Below are positions 49,907 through 58,908 of a DNA stretch of 64,000 bases, in pieces (positions within the stretch are counted from its first letter, which is position 1; each line of letters opens with the position of its first letter). The position numbers were made by a program, and so were the translations under genes. Source of the DNA: Bradyrhizobium genosp. L (GTDB taxonomy: Bacteria; Pseudomonadota; Alphaproteobacteria; Rhizobiales; Xanthobacteraceae); NCBI RefSeq assembly GCF_015624485.1, contig NZ_CP061378.1, forward strand, positions 186,001 to 250,000. The letters run 5' to 3'. The notes under the pieces are model-generated. The model was not told the origin of the DNA. It made no database searches and saw only the letters and a program-made list of their open reading frames with translations.

Positions 49907-50770
49907 CTATGTCTTGCGCTCGCGCACCGAGCCCTCTTGCGCGACCGAGGCCACCAGTGTGCCGTCGGGCTTGAAGATCAGGCCGCGGGTCAGGCCGCGG
50001 CCTGACTGCGCGCTCGGCGAATCCTGCGCGTAGAGCAGCCATTCGTCGGCGCGGAACGGGCGGTGAAACCACATCGCGTGGTCGAGGCTCGCCGGCATCA
50101 TGCGCTTGTCGAACAGCGTGCGGCCGTAGCGCGCCATCACGGCATCGAGCAGCGAGAAGTCGGACGCATAGGCCAGCGCGCACATGTGCAGGGCCGGATC
50201 GTCGGGCAGTTTTGCGGCGGTGCGGATCCAGACATGGATGCGACCGTCCTCGATCTGTTGGCCGAAATAGCGGCCGAGCTCGACCGGGCGCAGCTCGATC
50301 GGCCGGTCGCTCTCGTAGTAGCGGCGGATGAACTCCGGCATCTCCTTGAACATCGGTTGCTTCGACACTTCCTCGGCCGTGAGCTTCTCCGGCGGCGGCA
50401 CGTCGGGCATCTTGTCCTGATGGTCGAACGCGCCCTGCTCCTCGGCGTGGAACGAGACCATGATCGAGAAGATCGCGTTGCCGTGCTGGATCGCGGTGAC
50501 GCGGCGGGTCGAGTAGCTCTTGCCGTCGCGCAGCCGCTCGACCTGGTAGATGATCGGGACCTGGGGATCGCCGGGCAGGATGAAATAGCAATGCAGCGAA
50601 TGCGGCAGCCGGCCCTCGACGGTGCGGCACGCCGCCACCATCGCCTGCCCGATCACCTGGCCGCCGAACACCCGTTGCCAGCTCGTCTTCGGGCTGTTGC
50701 CGCGGAACAAATTCACCTCGAGCTGCTCGAGATCGAGGATGGACAGCAGGTCGATCAGGCTTTTGGACAT
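49907..50770 (-). CDS. tesB: Acyl-CoA thioesterase II
   Basis: A 287-residue double hot-dog thioesterase from ATG 50770. GNSPKTSWQRVFGGQVIGQAM, which I quote in part, opens the first domain. The DHAMWFHRPFRADEWLLYA segment, and the QDSPSAQSGRGLTRG stretch that aligns with the active-site Gln, close the second. It hydrolyses medium- and long-chain acyl-CoAs. Its upstream region is a family palindrome beginning 15 bases before the start, so its promoter must lie within or beyond that element. Confidence 0.94.
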   Translation of the reverse strand: MSKSLIDLLSILDLEQLEVNLFRGNSPKTSWQRVFGGQVIGQAMVAACRTVEGRLPHSLHCYFILPGDPQVPIIYQVERLRDGKSYSTRRVTAIQHGNAIFSIMVSFHAEEQGAFDHQDKMPDVPPPEKLTAEEVSKQPMFKEMPEFIRRYYESDRPIELRPVELGRYFGQQIEDGRIHVWIRTAAKLPDDPALHMCALAYASDFSLLDAVMARYGRTLFDKRMMPASLDHAMWFHRPFRADEWLLYAQDSPSAQSGRGLTRGLIFKPDGTLVASVAQEGSVRERKT

Positions 50771-50785
50771 GGAAACGCTTTCTTT

Positions 50786-50888
50786 CGTCATTCCGGGGCG
50801 CGCGAAGCGCGAGCCCGGAATCCATCTATCCACGGAACATGCGGCCTGATGGATTCCGGGCTCACGCTGCGCGTGCCCCGGAATGACG
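50786..50888. repeat. Interspersed palindrome, family E
   Basis: CGTCATTCCGGGG (50786-50798) and CCCCGGAATGACG (50876-50888) are perfect 13-bp arms. Inner GCGCGAAGCGCGAGCCCGGAATCCAT and ATGGATTCCGGGCTC also pair. It is in the divergent tesB-ubiH gap. Confidence 0.87.
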
Positions 50889-50973
50889 ATCGGGCTTGTT
50901 TCCCACCCTGTTTCGCCCAGCTATTATCAGGTAGCAAGCACAGTCTGAGAGCGTCACGGACTAAGGAAACGGC

Positions 50974-52194
50974 ATGCCGGCACAGCGAAGTATTGTGATC
51001 TGCGGAGGCGCGTTTGCCGGGCTCGCGCTGGCGGTGGCGCTGCGCCAGGGGCTCGGGCCCGATATCGGCGTGATCGTGGCCGATCCGGCGCTGAGCCTGC
51101 GCCCGAGCCGCGATCCACGCGCCACCGCGATCGTCGCCGCCTGCCGGCGGCTGTTCGAGACCCTCGGGGTCTGGGGACAGGTGGCGCCATCAGCGCAGCC
51201 GATCACGGACATGGTGGTGACCGACTCCAAGCTGGAGGACGCCACGCGCCCGGTGTTCCTGACCTTCGCCGGCAATGTCGAGCCCGGCGAGCCGTTCGCG
51301 CATATGGTCGAGAACCGCTATCTGATCGATGCGCTGGCAACGCGAGCCGAAGCCGAAGGCGTCGAGTTGCGCGCCACCGCGGTGTCGAGCTTCGATGCGC
51401 GTCCCGACGGTGTCAGCGTGACCCTGGCCGACGGCAGCGTAATCGATGCGAGCCTGTTGGTCGCCGCCGACGGCGCGCGTTCGAAACTGCGCGAGCGCGC
51501 CGGCATTGCGACCCACGGCTGGGACTATGACCAATCCGGCATCGTGGTCACCGTCGGCCATGAGCGCGCGCACAACGGCCGCGCCGAGGAACACTTTTTG
51601 CCCGCGGGCCCGTTCGCGATCCTGCCGCTGACCGGCAATCGCTCCTCGCTGGTGTGGACCGAGACACGCAAGGATGCCGCGCGCATCACGGCGCTCGGCG
51701 ACGACGAATTCCATGCCGAGCTCGAGCAGCGCTTCGGCCTGCATCTCGGCGAGATCAAGCCGCTCGACAAGCCGCGCGCGTTCCCGCTCGGCTATTTCGT
51801 GGCGCGCTCCTTCGTCGCCGAACGGCTGGCGCTGATCGGCGACGCCGCGCATGTGATCCATCCGATCGCAGGGCAGGGGCTCAATATGGGCCTGAAGGAT
51901 GTCGCGGCGCTTGCCGAGGTCGTGGTCGACGCGGCGCGGCTCGGCATGGATCTCGGCCAGTCCGACGTGCTCGAGCGCTACCAGCGCTGGCGGCGCTTCG
52001 ACACGATGGCGATGGGCGTGGCGACCAATTCGCTGAACTTCCTGTTCTCCAATGAATCGACGCTGCTGCGCACCGTGCGCGACATCGGCCTCGGCCTCGT
52101 CGACCGCACCCCGCCGCTGAAGGAGATGTTCATCCGCCAGGCCGCGGGGCTGTCGGGCGAGGTGCCGCGGCTGTTGAAGGGCGAGGCTTTATAG
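50974..52194 (+). CDS. UbiH/UbiF/Coq6-family FAD hydroxylase
   Basis: A 406-residue flavoprotein monooxygenase that should hydroxylate an intermediate of ubiquinone synthesis. The FAD loop IVICGGAFAGLALAVAL opens it, RATAIVAACRRLFETLGVW follows, and GDAAHVIHPIAGQG is the second FAD motif. Which ring position it serves cannot be told. It is in the alphaproteobacterial order amtB/tesB/ubiH. Confidence 0.92.
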   Translation: MPAQRSIVICGGAFAGLALAVALRQGLGPDIGVIVADPALSLRPSRDPRATAIVAACRRLFETLGVWGQVAPSAQPITDMVVTDSKLEDATRPVFLTFAGNVEPGEPFAHMVENRYLIDALATRAEAEGVELRATAVSSFDARPDGVSVTLADGSVIDASLLVAADGARSKLRERAGIATHGWDYDQSGIVVTVGHERAHNGRAEEHFLPAGPFAILPLTGNRSSLVWTETRKDAARITALGDDEFHAELEQRFGLHLGEIKPLDKPRAFPLGYFVARSFVAERLALIGDAAHVIHPIAGQGLNMGLKDVAALAEVVVDAARLGMDLGQSDVLERYQRWRRFDTMAMGVATNSLNFLFSNESTLLRTVRDIGLGLVDRTPPLKEMFIRQAAGLSGEVPRLLKGEAL

Positions 52195-52217
52195 GATTTC
52201 GTCGTCTTGCATCCGGG

Positions 52218-53135
52218 CTACGGCGCTCCGATAAAACCCGCCACGGCGTCGATCATATCCGGATCCAGCGGCCGCTCCGGCTGATTGTAGCTCGCCTTGT
52301 CGTCCGCCTCGTCGGTCACGTCGACCAGCACGTGATTCATCTCCGGCAGCCACAGTGACTTGGCCGCGATGTCGGCGGCGGTCAGCGCGAGGAAATCGAG
52401 CCGCGCCAGTTGACGGTCGCGGCCGCCGGCGACGACCAGCACCGGCCCCGTGATGGTCTTCAGGGGATCGACCGGATCCTCGGTGAAGGCCGAGGCGATG
52501 CCGGGCTGCATCGCGGGCGCGATCGCAAGGCCCGCCGGCGGCGGGTCGACGATCTGCCCGGCCATGATGGCATCGATCGCCTTGCCGATCGGTTCGAACT
52601 TGTCGGAAGGCAGCTGCTTCTCGAGCTGCGCCTTCACCAGATCGCCCTGCTTGCGCGCCGCGGTCGCCAGCAGCACCAGCCGGTCGACCGGGGCGCGCTG
52701 CGCGGCGAGGATCGCAACCAGCCCGCCCTCGCTGTGCCCGACCAGCGCGAGCCGGGAGAATTTGCCGCTGCCGCGCAGATATTCGACCAGTGCAGCCGCG
52801 TCGTCGACGAAGTCCTTGAAGCGGAAATCCTCCGGACGGCCGAATTCCTTCTTCCAGCCGCCGGCGCCGCGCTTGTCGTAGCGCAGCGTCGCGATGCCGC
52901 GGCCGACCAGTTGCTCGGACAGTTTTTTCAGCGTCGCGGGCTTGAGCTGCGGGCCGTTGCCGTCATGGTCGGTCGACCCGGAGCCCGCGATCAGGAGCGC
53001 CACCGGCGGCTTTGCGACGTCGGGCGGGACCGTCAGCACCGCGTCGATCGGCCCGATGCGCACATGGTTCTCGTCGGCCGCCGCGCCCGTCAGCGAGGCG
53101 AGCAGCAGCAGCCATGCGACGAGCGCTCGGATCAT
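52218..53135 (-). CDS. Exported alpha/beta hydrolase
   Basis: A 305-residue serine hydrolase with a signal peptide (ALVAWLLLLASLTGAAA). The nucleophile Ser135 is in LVGHSEGG, the likely acid is in GGRDRQLARLD, and the His is in LPEMNHVLVDV. The RYDKRGAGGWKKE block resembles the Hydrolase_4/YqkD-like group. It is 3 bases from the Trm112-like gene on the same strand and converges with ubiH. Confidence 0.88.
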   Translation of the reverse strand: MIRALVAWLLLLASLTGAAADENHVRIGPIDAVLTVPPDVAKPPVALLIAGSGSTDHDGNGPQLKPATLKKLSEQLVGRGIATLRYDKRGAGGWKKEFGRPEDFRFKDFVDDAAALVEYLRGSGKFSRLALVGHSEGGLVAILAAQRAPVDRLVLLATAARKQGDLVKAQLEKQLPSDKFEPIGKAIDAIMAGQIVDPPPAGLAIAPAMQPGIASAFTEDPVDPLKTITGPVLVVAGGRDRQLARLDFLALTAADIAAKSLWLPEMNHVLVDVTDEADDKASYNQPERPLDPDMIDAVAGFIGAP

Positions 53136-53138
53136 GCC

Positions 53139-53336
53139 CTAGTCGATCTTTCTTGCCTCTTCCGGCAGCATGATCGGAATGCCGTCGCGGATCGGATAAG
53201 CGAGCTTGGCGGAGCGCGAGATCAACTCCTGCTTGGCCGCGTCGAACTCCAGCGGCCCCTTGGTGATCGGGCACACCAAAATCTCCAGCAGTTTTGGATC
53301 GGTGGTGCTTTCGAGATGGTCGGGCGTGGCATTCAT
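53139..53336 (-). CDS. Trm112/UPF0434-family protein
   Basis: A 65-residue protein, the usual size for bacterial Trm112-like (YcaR) proteins. [17 protein letters not shown] and [16 protein letters not shown] match the family. Only one Cys is left; the paired zinc Cys of eukaryotic Trm112 are not present, as in many bacterial members. Partners are methyltransferases in other systems; none is adjacent here. Confidence 0.9.
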   Translation of the reverse strand: MNATPDHLESTTDPKLLEILVCPITKGPLEFDAAKQELISRSAKLAYPIRDGIPIMLPEEARKID

Positions 53337-53387
53337 CTGATGTCTCCGGCTCGCTCGTTCTCGTGTAGCACACTGCGAGGCGCGCCG

Positions 53388-53924
53388 TCAGTGCTTCACC
53401 ATCCGCAACAATTCGTCGAGCGCGGCCTGCTGACGCGGCTTTGGCAGGGCCTGATCCGACAATGCGAAGCCGATGAACGCCCAATAGAGGATTTGCGCGC
53501 GGCCGCGCGCTACGTCTGCGCCAAATCCGGCGTGCCGGAGCAAGGTCTCGATATAGCCCAGCCGGCGCTGGTCGACCGCATGCACGGCGGCGCGCGCGGT
53601 GGGGTCGACGATGGCCCAGCTGCGCACCGCGCGTTCCAGCGCCAGCCGCGTCGAGAAGGCGCGGCGCAGCAGCAGTGCCAGCGCGTCCTCGCCCGACGGG
53701 ATGGTCTCGAGCTGTGCGATCACCTGCTCGGCCATGACCTCGCGCCAATGCGCCAGGATCGCGTCGCGGTAGGCGGCGATGTCGGCGAAGTGCCAGTAGA
53801 AGCTGCCGCGCGAAACCCCCATCGCCTTGGCCAGCGGCTCGGCCTTCAGCGCCGTGAAGCCGTCTCGCGCCAGCGTCTTCAGGCCCTGGTCAAGCCAATC
53901 CTTTGCCGAGAGCTGTTCGGTCAT
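53388..53924 (-). CDS. TetR-family transcriptional regulator
   Basis: A 178-residue repressor from ATG 53924 (AGGGAA upstream). The helix-turn-helix is at about 20-50 (GFTALKAEPLAKAMGVSRGS, then FYWHF). The rest is the ligand-binding and dimerisation region. It is divergent from a small membrane protein, and the 93-base gap holds two matching palindromes, which are likely its own operators. The ligand is unknown. Confidence 0.93.
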   Translation of the reverse strand: MTEQLSAKDWLDQGLKTLARDGFTALKAEPLAKAMGVSRGSFYWHFADIAAYRDAILAHWREVMAEQVIAQLETIPSGEDALALLLRRAFSTRLALERAVRSWAIVDPTARAAVHAVDQRRLGYIETLLRHAGFGADVARGRAQILYWAFIGFALSDQALPKPRQQAALDELLRMVKH

Positions 53925-53947
53925 GGTTCCCTGTTCCGCAGCCGCCA

Positions 53948-53965
53948 CCATACACAAGTGTATTG
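53948..53965. promoter_or_regulatory. TetR operator candidate 1
   Basis: CCATACACAAGTGTATTG contains inverted ATACAC and GTGTAT with an AA centre (53950-53963). It shares the pattern CATACA...TGTAT with operator 2. A TTGACA hexamer begins in its right edge (53963-53968), so binding would cover a possible -35. Confidence 0.7.
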
Positions 53966-53991
53966 ACAGGCGCCAGCGGGTGGTGCCACAA

Positions 53992-54009
53992 CCATACAGC
54001 ACTGTATGG
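53992..54009. promoter_or_regulatory. TetR operator candidate 2
   Basis: CCATACAGCACTGTATGG is a perfect 8-2-8 palindrome, 42 bases from the first site. It ends nine bases before the membrane-protein start, overlapping its leader and ribosome-binding site. Confidence 0.78.
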
Positions 54010-54017
54010 AGGTCGCG

Positions 54018-54368
54018 ATGCATGATCTACTGCTGCAAGTTGCCGGAACCATCGCCATTGGCATCAGCCTGGCGCATGGCGTTCTCGGCGAGACCAAGGT
54101 GTTCGCGCGCGCCACGGTCGAGCCACCCCGGCTGCGCCTGCTGCTCCGCCTGGTCTGGCAGGCCGGCACTATCGCCTGGATCGCCGGCGGCGTGCTGCTG
54201 CTTGCAGCGCCCGCGATGGCGTCGGATCCGGCGCGGCACTGGATCGTGGCGACGTTCGCCGTCGTGTTCGGCTGCGCCGCGATCGCGAATGCCATCGCGA
54301 CGCGCGGTCCCCATCTCGGCTGGATCGGCATGAGCGCCGTCGTTGCGCTCGCACTCGCCGGCTATTAG
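54018..54368 (+). CDS. Small four-helix membrane protein controlled by TetR
   Basis: A 116-residue protein from ATG 54018, with an ideal GGAGGT ribosome-binding site; ATG 54006 lies inside the operator and is less likely. Four hydrophobic helices are visible (VAGTIAIGISLAHGVLG, LVWQAGTIAWIAGGVLLLAAP, WIVATFAVVFGCAAIA, MSAVVALALAGY), of which I quote the cores. No known domain is certain. It is divergent from the TetR gene and the likely target of that repressor. Confidence 0.78.
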   Translation: MHDLLLQVAGTIAIGISLAHGVLGETKVFARATVEPPRLRLLLRLVWQAGTIAWIAGGVLLLAAPAMASDPARHWIVATFAVVFGCAAIANAIATRGPHLGWIGMSAVVALALAGY

Positions 54369-54469
54369 AGCGTTTTCGAGCGAAGTGGATACCGGTTCGC
54401 ATGAAGAACGCGTCAAAACAAAAAGCTAGAGCTTCGGTTCTGATTCAATCAGAACCGAAAATGCTCTAG
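54369..54469. repeat. Interspersed palindrome, family F
   Basis: The stretch begins GCGTTTTCGAGCGAAGTGGA, a sequence I recall as widespread in rhizobial genomes. It ends in a hairpin with outer CTAGAGC (54426-54432) and GCTCTAG (54463-54469) and a perfect 13-bp inner inverted repeat, TTCGGTTCTGATT (54433-54445) against AATCAGAACCGAA (54447-54459). Confidence 0.8.
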
Positions 54470-54485
54470 CGCTGCGGAGCATGCC

Positions 54486-55289
54486 ATGGACGGCCGCATC
54501 TCTCTTCGCATCGCCAACGGCGTTGCCGATGTCAGGTTGAACCGCCCGGACAAGCTGAATGCCCTCGATCCGGCGATGTTCGCGGCGATCGCCGACGCCG
54601 GCGCGCGGCTGCGTGACGATCTCAGGGTCCGCGCGGTGGTGCTGTCCGGCGAGGGCAAGGCGTTCTGCGCCGGGCTCGACATGGACCGCATGGTCGCGAC
54701 GACCGAAGGCGAATCGATCCTGCCGTTCGCCGATCTCGGCCAGCGGACCCACGGGATCGCCAACTTCGCGCAGCACCTGGTGTGGCTGTGGCGCGAGCTT
54801 CCCATGCCGGTCATTGCGGCGGTACATGGTGCGGCCATCGGCGGCGGCTTTCAGCTCGCGCTCGGCGCTGACCTGCGCTATGTCGCGCCCGGCACGCGGC
54901 TTGCGATCATCGAAGCCAAATGGGGCCTGGTGCCCGACATGGCCGGCACGCAACTGATGCGGCATCTCGCCCGCGAAGATGTCATCCGTGAGCTGACCTA
55001 CACCGCCCGCATCTTCTCCGCCGAGGAGGCGCTCGCCTACGGCTTCGTGAGCCGGATCGTCGCCGATCCGCGCGAAGCGGCGCTCGCGACGGCGCGGAAT
55101 ATCACCGACCGCAGCCCGGATGCGATCCGTGCCGCCAAGCGGCTGCTCAATCTCGCGGTCGACTGCGACGCCGCGACCGGGCTCGCGGCCGAGACCGCCG
55201 CGCAGAAAGCCCTGCTCGGCACCCCCAATCACATCGAGGCGGTCAGGGCCAATCTCGAAAACCGCACACCGCAATGGAGCAGCACATGA
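54486..55289 (+). CDS. Crotonase-family enoyl-CoA hydratase/isomerase
   Basis: A 267-residue crotonase. The oxyanion loops are AFCAGLDMDRM and HGAAIGGGFQLALG. The second catalytic Glu is kept (IIEAKWGLVPDM), but the first, usually GGGxE, is Gln here (GGGFQLAL), so a plain hydratase activity is doubtful; an isomerase or other activity fits better. It overlaps the next thioesterase gene as ATGA. Confidence 0.9.
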   Translation: MDGRISLRIANGVADVRLNRPDKLNALDPAMFAAIADAGARLRDDLRVRAVVLSGEGKAFCAGLDMDRMVATTEGESILPFADLGQRTHGIANFAQHLVWLWRELPMPVIAAVHGAAIGGGFQLALGADLRYVAPGTRLAIIEAKWGLVPDMAGTQLMRHLAREDVIRELTYTARIFSAEEALAYGFVSRIVADPREAALATARNITDRSPDAIRAAKRLLNLAVDCDAATGLAAETAAQKALLGTPNHIEAVRANLENRTPQWSST

Positions 55290-55708
55290 CGACGAGCCCG
55301 GGATTCGATCTGCCGCGTCTCGTCGCGACCAACGCCTCGGCGGCCTTCAACCGCCTCGCCGGCTTCGAAGTGGTCGCCGCGGGCGATGGCGCGGTCGAGG
55401 TGCATATGCGCTGGAATGGTGACTTCACCCAATATGCCGGCCATCTGCACGCCGGCGTAATCGCGGCCCTGCTCGACACCGCCTGCGGCTTTGCCGCGGC
55501 AAATGTCGTCGGCAATGTCGTCGCGTCACACTTCTCGATGAATTGCCTGAGGCCGGCGGTTGGTCGCCGCTTCATCGTCAAGGGCACCACGGTGCGGGCA
55601 GGCCGCAAGCAGGCGTTTGCCCGCGCCGAGCTGTTTGCCGAGAACGAAGCGGGCGAGGCCGTGCTGGTCGCAACCGGCGAAACGGTGCTGGTTCCACTCG
55701 GCGCTTGA
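55286..55708 (+). CDS. PaaI-family acyl-CoA thioesterase
   Basis: A 140-residue single hot-dog protein from ATG 55286, whose ATGA overlaps the crotonase stop. The motif YAGHLHAGVIAALLDTACG, with the HAG..LLD pattern, marks the PaaI/YdiI group. ARAELFAENEAGEAVLVATG is a typical C-terminal strand. It likely hydrolyses a product linked to the crotonase. The pair is probably one transcript. Confidence 0.9.
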   Translation: MTTSPGFDLPRLVATNASAAFNRLAGFEVVAAGDGAVEVHMRWNGDFTQYAGHLHAGVIAALLDTACGFAAANVVGNVVASHFSMNCLRPAVGRRFIVKGTTVRAGRKQAFARAELFAENEAGEAVLVATGETVLVPLGA

Positions 55709-55881
55709 TCGGGCCGTTGCGGCACCCGGGGTGCGACATTTCCAAATTCTATGGGGTCATCAATTTCGCTGCGGATTCGGCTTACGCGCGGATAACCAAC
55801 GTCAGCGAAACTTGCGGAAATTCATCGAGAAGAAAATCCAGTCGGCCTATTGATCGGAAAGAACAATCGTGGGCCGACGCA

Positions 55882-58452
55882 ATGTTCCGTATTCTTACGT
55901 GCATTTCCGGTGAGCATGACTGGCGGCTGGTTCTGCTCGCCGGCCTGGTTTGCTTCGTCGCAAGCGTTGCTGCCGTCAATATCTTTCACCGCGCGACCGC
56001 CGTGCAGGCGCGAACGCGCCTGATCTGGATCGCGATCGCAGGCGCCGCGATCGGCTACGGCATCTGGGCGACCCATTTCATCGCCATGCTGGCCTATGAG
56101 CCGGGAGTCCCGACCGGGTACGGCATCATGCTGACCGGCCTGTCGCTCGCTGCGGCGATGACGCTGACATCCGCCGGCCTCGGCTTCGCCGCCGGCGAAG
56201 CCGGCCGCTGGCGCGCGCCGGTCGGCGGCGCGGTGATCGGGGCCGGCATCGCCAGCATGCATTATCTCGGCATGTGGGCACTCGAAGTGCCGGGCCGCGT
56301 GGCGTGGTCGATTGATCTGGTCTGCATCTCCATCGTGCTGGGCATGCTGTTCGGCTATGCCGCGCTTGCGGTCGCGGTCCGCTACCAGGATCGCTGGAGA
56401 TCCGCGCTGGCCGCGTTGTTGCTGACGGTCGCGATCGTCTCGCATCACTTCACGGCGATGGGCGCGGTTCAGATCGTGCCGGATCCGTTGCTGGCGCCCG
56501 ACGCGCTGTCGCTCTCGCCGGGGTTTCTCTCGGTCGTGATCGCCGGTGTCGCGCTGTCGGTACTCGGGATGAGCCTCGTCGGTGTGCTGGCGGATCGCCG
56601 TCTGGCGCTGCGCACGCTTCGCTTCGAGGAGATCATCAGCCAGCTCTCGTTGGCGCGCCAGCAGGTCGAGGCGTCGCAGAACGAGTTGCAGCAACAGAAG
56701 CTTCGGCTCGACACCGCCATCAACCATATGGGCGAAGGCCTCTGCATGTTCGATGCGGAAAAGCGGCTCGTCGTGTGCAACGATCGCTATGCTCGGATGT
56801 ACCGGCTGCCGCCCGAGCTGCTAGTGCCCGGCACGCCGCATGGCGACATCATCCGGCATCGGATCGCGAACGGCATCCTCAAGGGCGACACCAGCAACAC
56901 GGCCGCGACGCAGCTGCTGGCGACGCTGAACGCGCTGCCCGCCGCCGAGATCTCCAGCCGGGTCGACGAGCTTGCCGATGCCCGGCTGATCTGCGTCACC
57001 CGGCAGCCAATGGGTGACGGCGGCTGGGTGGCGACGCACCGCGATGTCACCGAGCAACGGCGCTCCGAGGCCAAGATCACCCACATGGCGCAGCACGACG
57101 CGCTGACCGATCTGCCGAACCGCGTGCTGCTCAGGGAGCGGATGGAGCAGGCGCTGTCCGCCATGCGGCGCGGCGGCCCGAGCCTTGCGGTGCTGATGCT
57201 CGACCTCGATCGGTTCAAGGAGGTCAACGACACGCTCGGCCACCCGGCCGGTGACGCGCTGCTGCAGGCGGTGGCGGCGCGGCTGCGCCGCTGCGTCAGC
57301 GAGACCACGCTGATCGCGCGTCTCGGCGGCGACGAGTTCGCGGTGATCGACTACGTCACCGATCCGGTCGCCGACGCAGGCGCGCTGGCCGAGCGGATCA
57401 GAAAGGCGCTCGGCGAGCCGGTCGACCTCGGCCATCATCGCCTGGCTACCGCGACCAGCATCGGCATTGCGATCGCGCCGCGCGACGGCGCCAATTCGGA
57501 CGACATCCTGCGCAGCGCCGATCTGGCGCTCTACTCGGCCAAGAGCAGCGGGCGCGGCGCCTATCGCTTCTTCGAGCCGGAGCTCGATCGGCTGCTGCAG
57601 GCCCGGCGCAGCCTCGAGCGGGATATGCGTGGCGCGCTCGCCAATGGCGAGTTCGAGCTGCATTATCAGCCGTTCATCAACGTCGCGAGCGGCGAGACCT
57701 GCGGTTTCGAGGCGCTGCTGCGCTGGCATCATCCGGAACGCGGCGCCGTGTCGCCGGCGACGTTCATCCCGCTCGCGGAAGAGACCGGCCTGATCGTGCC
57801 GCTCGGCGAATGGGTGTTGCAAACCGCCTGCGCCGAAGCGGCCAAATGGCCCGACGACCTCAAGATCGCGGTCAACCTGTCGCCCGCCCAGTTCAGGAGC
57901 TCGGAACTGGTCCCGGTCATCATGCGCGCGCTGGCAAGCGCGGGAGTTGCTCCGCAGCGGCTCGAACTCGAGGTCACCGAGACCGCGATCATTCATGACA
58001 GCGAGGCGGTGTTCGAAGCCCTTGGTCGGTTGCACGAGCTCGGGGTGCGCATCGCGCTCGACGATTTCGGCACCGGCTATTCGTCGCTGAGCTTCCTGCA
58101 GAAGTTTCCGTTCGACAAGGTCAAGATCGACCGCAGCTTCGTGTCCGAACTGTCCGGGGCGACCGACGAGGCACGCAGGATTGCGCGTGCGGTGGTCCGG
58201 TTTGCCGTCAGCCTCGGCAAGACGACGACCGCCGAAGGCGTCGAGACCAGCGAGCAACTCGATATCCTGCGCGCCGACGCCTGCGTCGAGGTGCAGGGCT
58301 TCCATTTCAGCCCGGCAGTTCAAGGAGCGAAGGTCGCCCAGATGATCGGTGCGCGCGCCCCGGCAGCGCCGGCACAACGTCCGGCCGCGCGCCGCGCGCA
58401 TGCAGGCGCGGCTTCCCACCCGCGCGCCGCGGTGGCGAATCGCGTCTCGTGA
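55882..58452 (+). CDS. MHYT-PAS-GGDEF-EAL cyclic di-GMP protein
   Basis: An 856-residue membrane protein from ATG 55882; the open frame further upstream runs into the thioesterase gene and is not used. Seven helices at about 15-240 carry three MHYT-like motifs (THFIAM at 64-69, MHYLGM at 126-131, HHFTAM at 188-193). A PAS domain is at about 275-390. The cyclase motif GGDEF is at 482-486. The phosphodiesterase has EALLRW at 610-615, NLSPAQF, EVTETAI, DDFGTGYSS, KIDRSF and AEGVET, so both activities look possible. MHYT domains may sense gases through metal. Confidence 0.95.
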   Translation: MFRILTCISGEHDWRLVLLAGLVCFVASVAAVNIFHRATAVQARTRLIWIAIAGAAIGYGIWATHFIAMLAYEPGVPTGYGIMLTGLSLAAAMTLTSAGLGFAAGEAGRWRAPVGGAVIGAGIASMHYLGMWALEVPGRVAWSIDLVCISIVLGMLFGYAALAVAVRYQDRWRSALAALLLTVAIVSHHFTAMGAVQIVPDPLLAPDALSLSPGFLSVVIAGVALSVLGMSLVGVLADRRLALRTLRFEEIISQLSLARQQVEASQNELQQQKLRLDTAINHMGEGLCMFDAEKRLVVCNDRYARMYRLPPELLVPGTPHGDIIRHRIANGILKGDTSNTAATQLLATLNALPAAEISSRVDELADARLICVTRQPMGDGGWVATHRDVTEQRRSEAKITHMAQHDALTDLPNRVLLRERMEQALSAMRRGGPSLAVLMLDLDRFKEVNDTLGHPAGDALLQAVAARLRRCVSETTLIARLGGDEFAVIDYVTDPVADAGALAERIRKALGEPVDLGHHRLATATSIGIAIAPRDGANSDDILRSADLALYSAKSSGRGAYRFFEPELDRLLQARRSLERDMRGALANGEFELHYQPFINVASGETCGFEALLRWHHPERGAVSPATFIPLAEETGLIVPLGEWVLQTACAEAAKWPDDLKIAVNLSPAQFRSSELVPVIMRALASAGVAPQRLELEVTETAIIHDSEAVFEALGRLHELGVRIALDDFGTGYSSLSFLQKFPFDKVKIDRSFVSELSGATDEARRIARAVVRFAVSLGKTTTAEGVETSEQLDILRADACVEVQGFHFSPAVQGAKVAQMIGARAPAAPAQRPAARRAHAGAASHPRAAVANRVS

Positions 58453-58623
58453 GGCGTAAGGCCGCAGCGAGCGCTAAAATGCAAATTGCGCACGGAGACT
58501 CAAGCAGTTTTCGTGATCGCTAGAATATCTCTAAGCCACGCAACGCATTGCGCCGGCTTGACTTCGCGATCACCTCCGCGTCCTTCGCTGGTGCGTTTTG
58601 CGCATGATCGAAACGGAGGGGAG

Positions 58624-58908
58624 ATGCGCGTGAAGATCATCAAGTCTGCAATGCTTGCGTTGGCCATGCTGGGCCTTGCGGGCTCGGCCGCGCTTGCCGA
58701 CGGCTACAAGACCTGCACCAAGCTCGACAAGGCGTCGTGGAAGCCGGCGACCGATGCCGAAGCCAAGGCGAAGGCTGATGGCTACGAGGTGCGCCGCTCC
58801 AAGGTCGAGGGCACCTGCTACGAGGTCTACGGCGTCAAGGACGGCAAGACCTACGAGCTGTTCTACAGCCCAGAAGATCTCAGCCTGAAGCACACCATCG
58901 CGAAGTGA
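58624..58908 (+). CDS. Small exported PepSY-like protein
   Basis: A 94-residue protein from ATG 58624 (GGAGGGGAG upstream). A signal peptide (MLALAMLGLAGSAALA) is followed by about 68 residues with two Cys (YKTCTKLDK and GTCYEVYG). The repeated pattern AKADGYEVRRSKVEG, then YEVYGVKDGKTYELF, fits the PepSY type. Its stop overlaps the next gene (cytochrome b561) as GTGA, suggesting one functional unit at the membrane surface. Confidence 0.83.
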   Translation: MRVKIIKSAMLALAMLGLAGSAALADGYKTCTKLDKASWKPATDAEAKAKADGYEVRRSKVEGTCYEVYGVKDGKTYELFYSPEDLSLKHTIAK

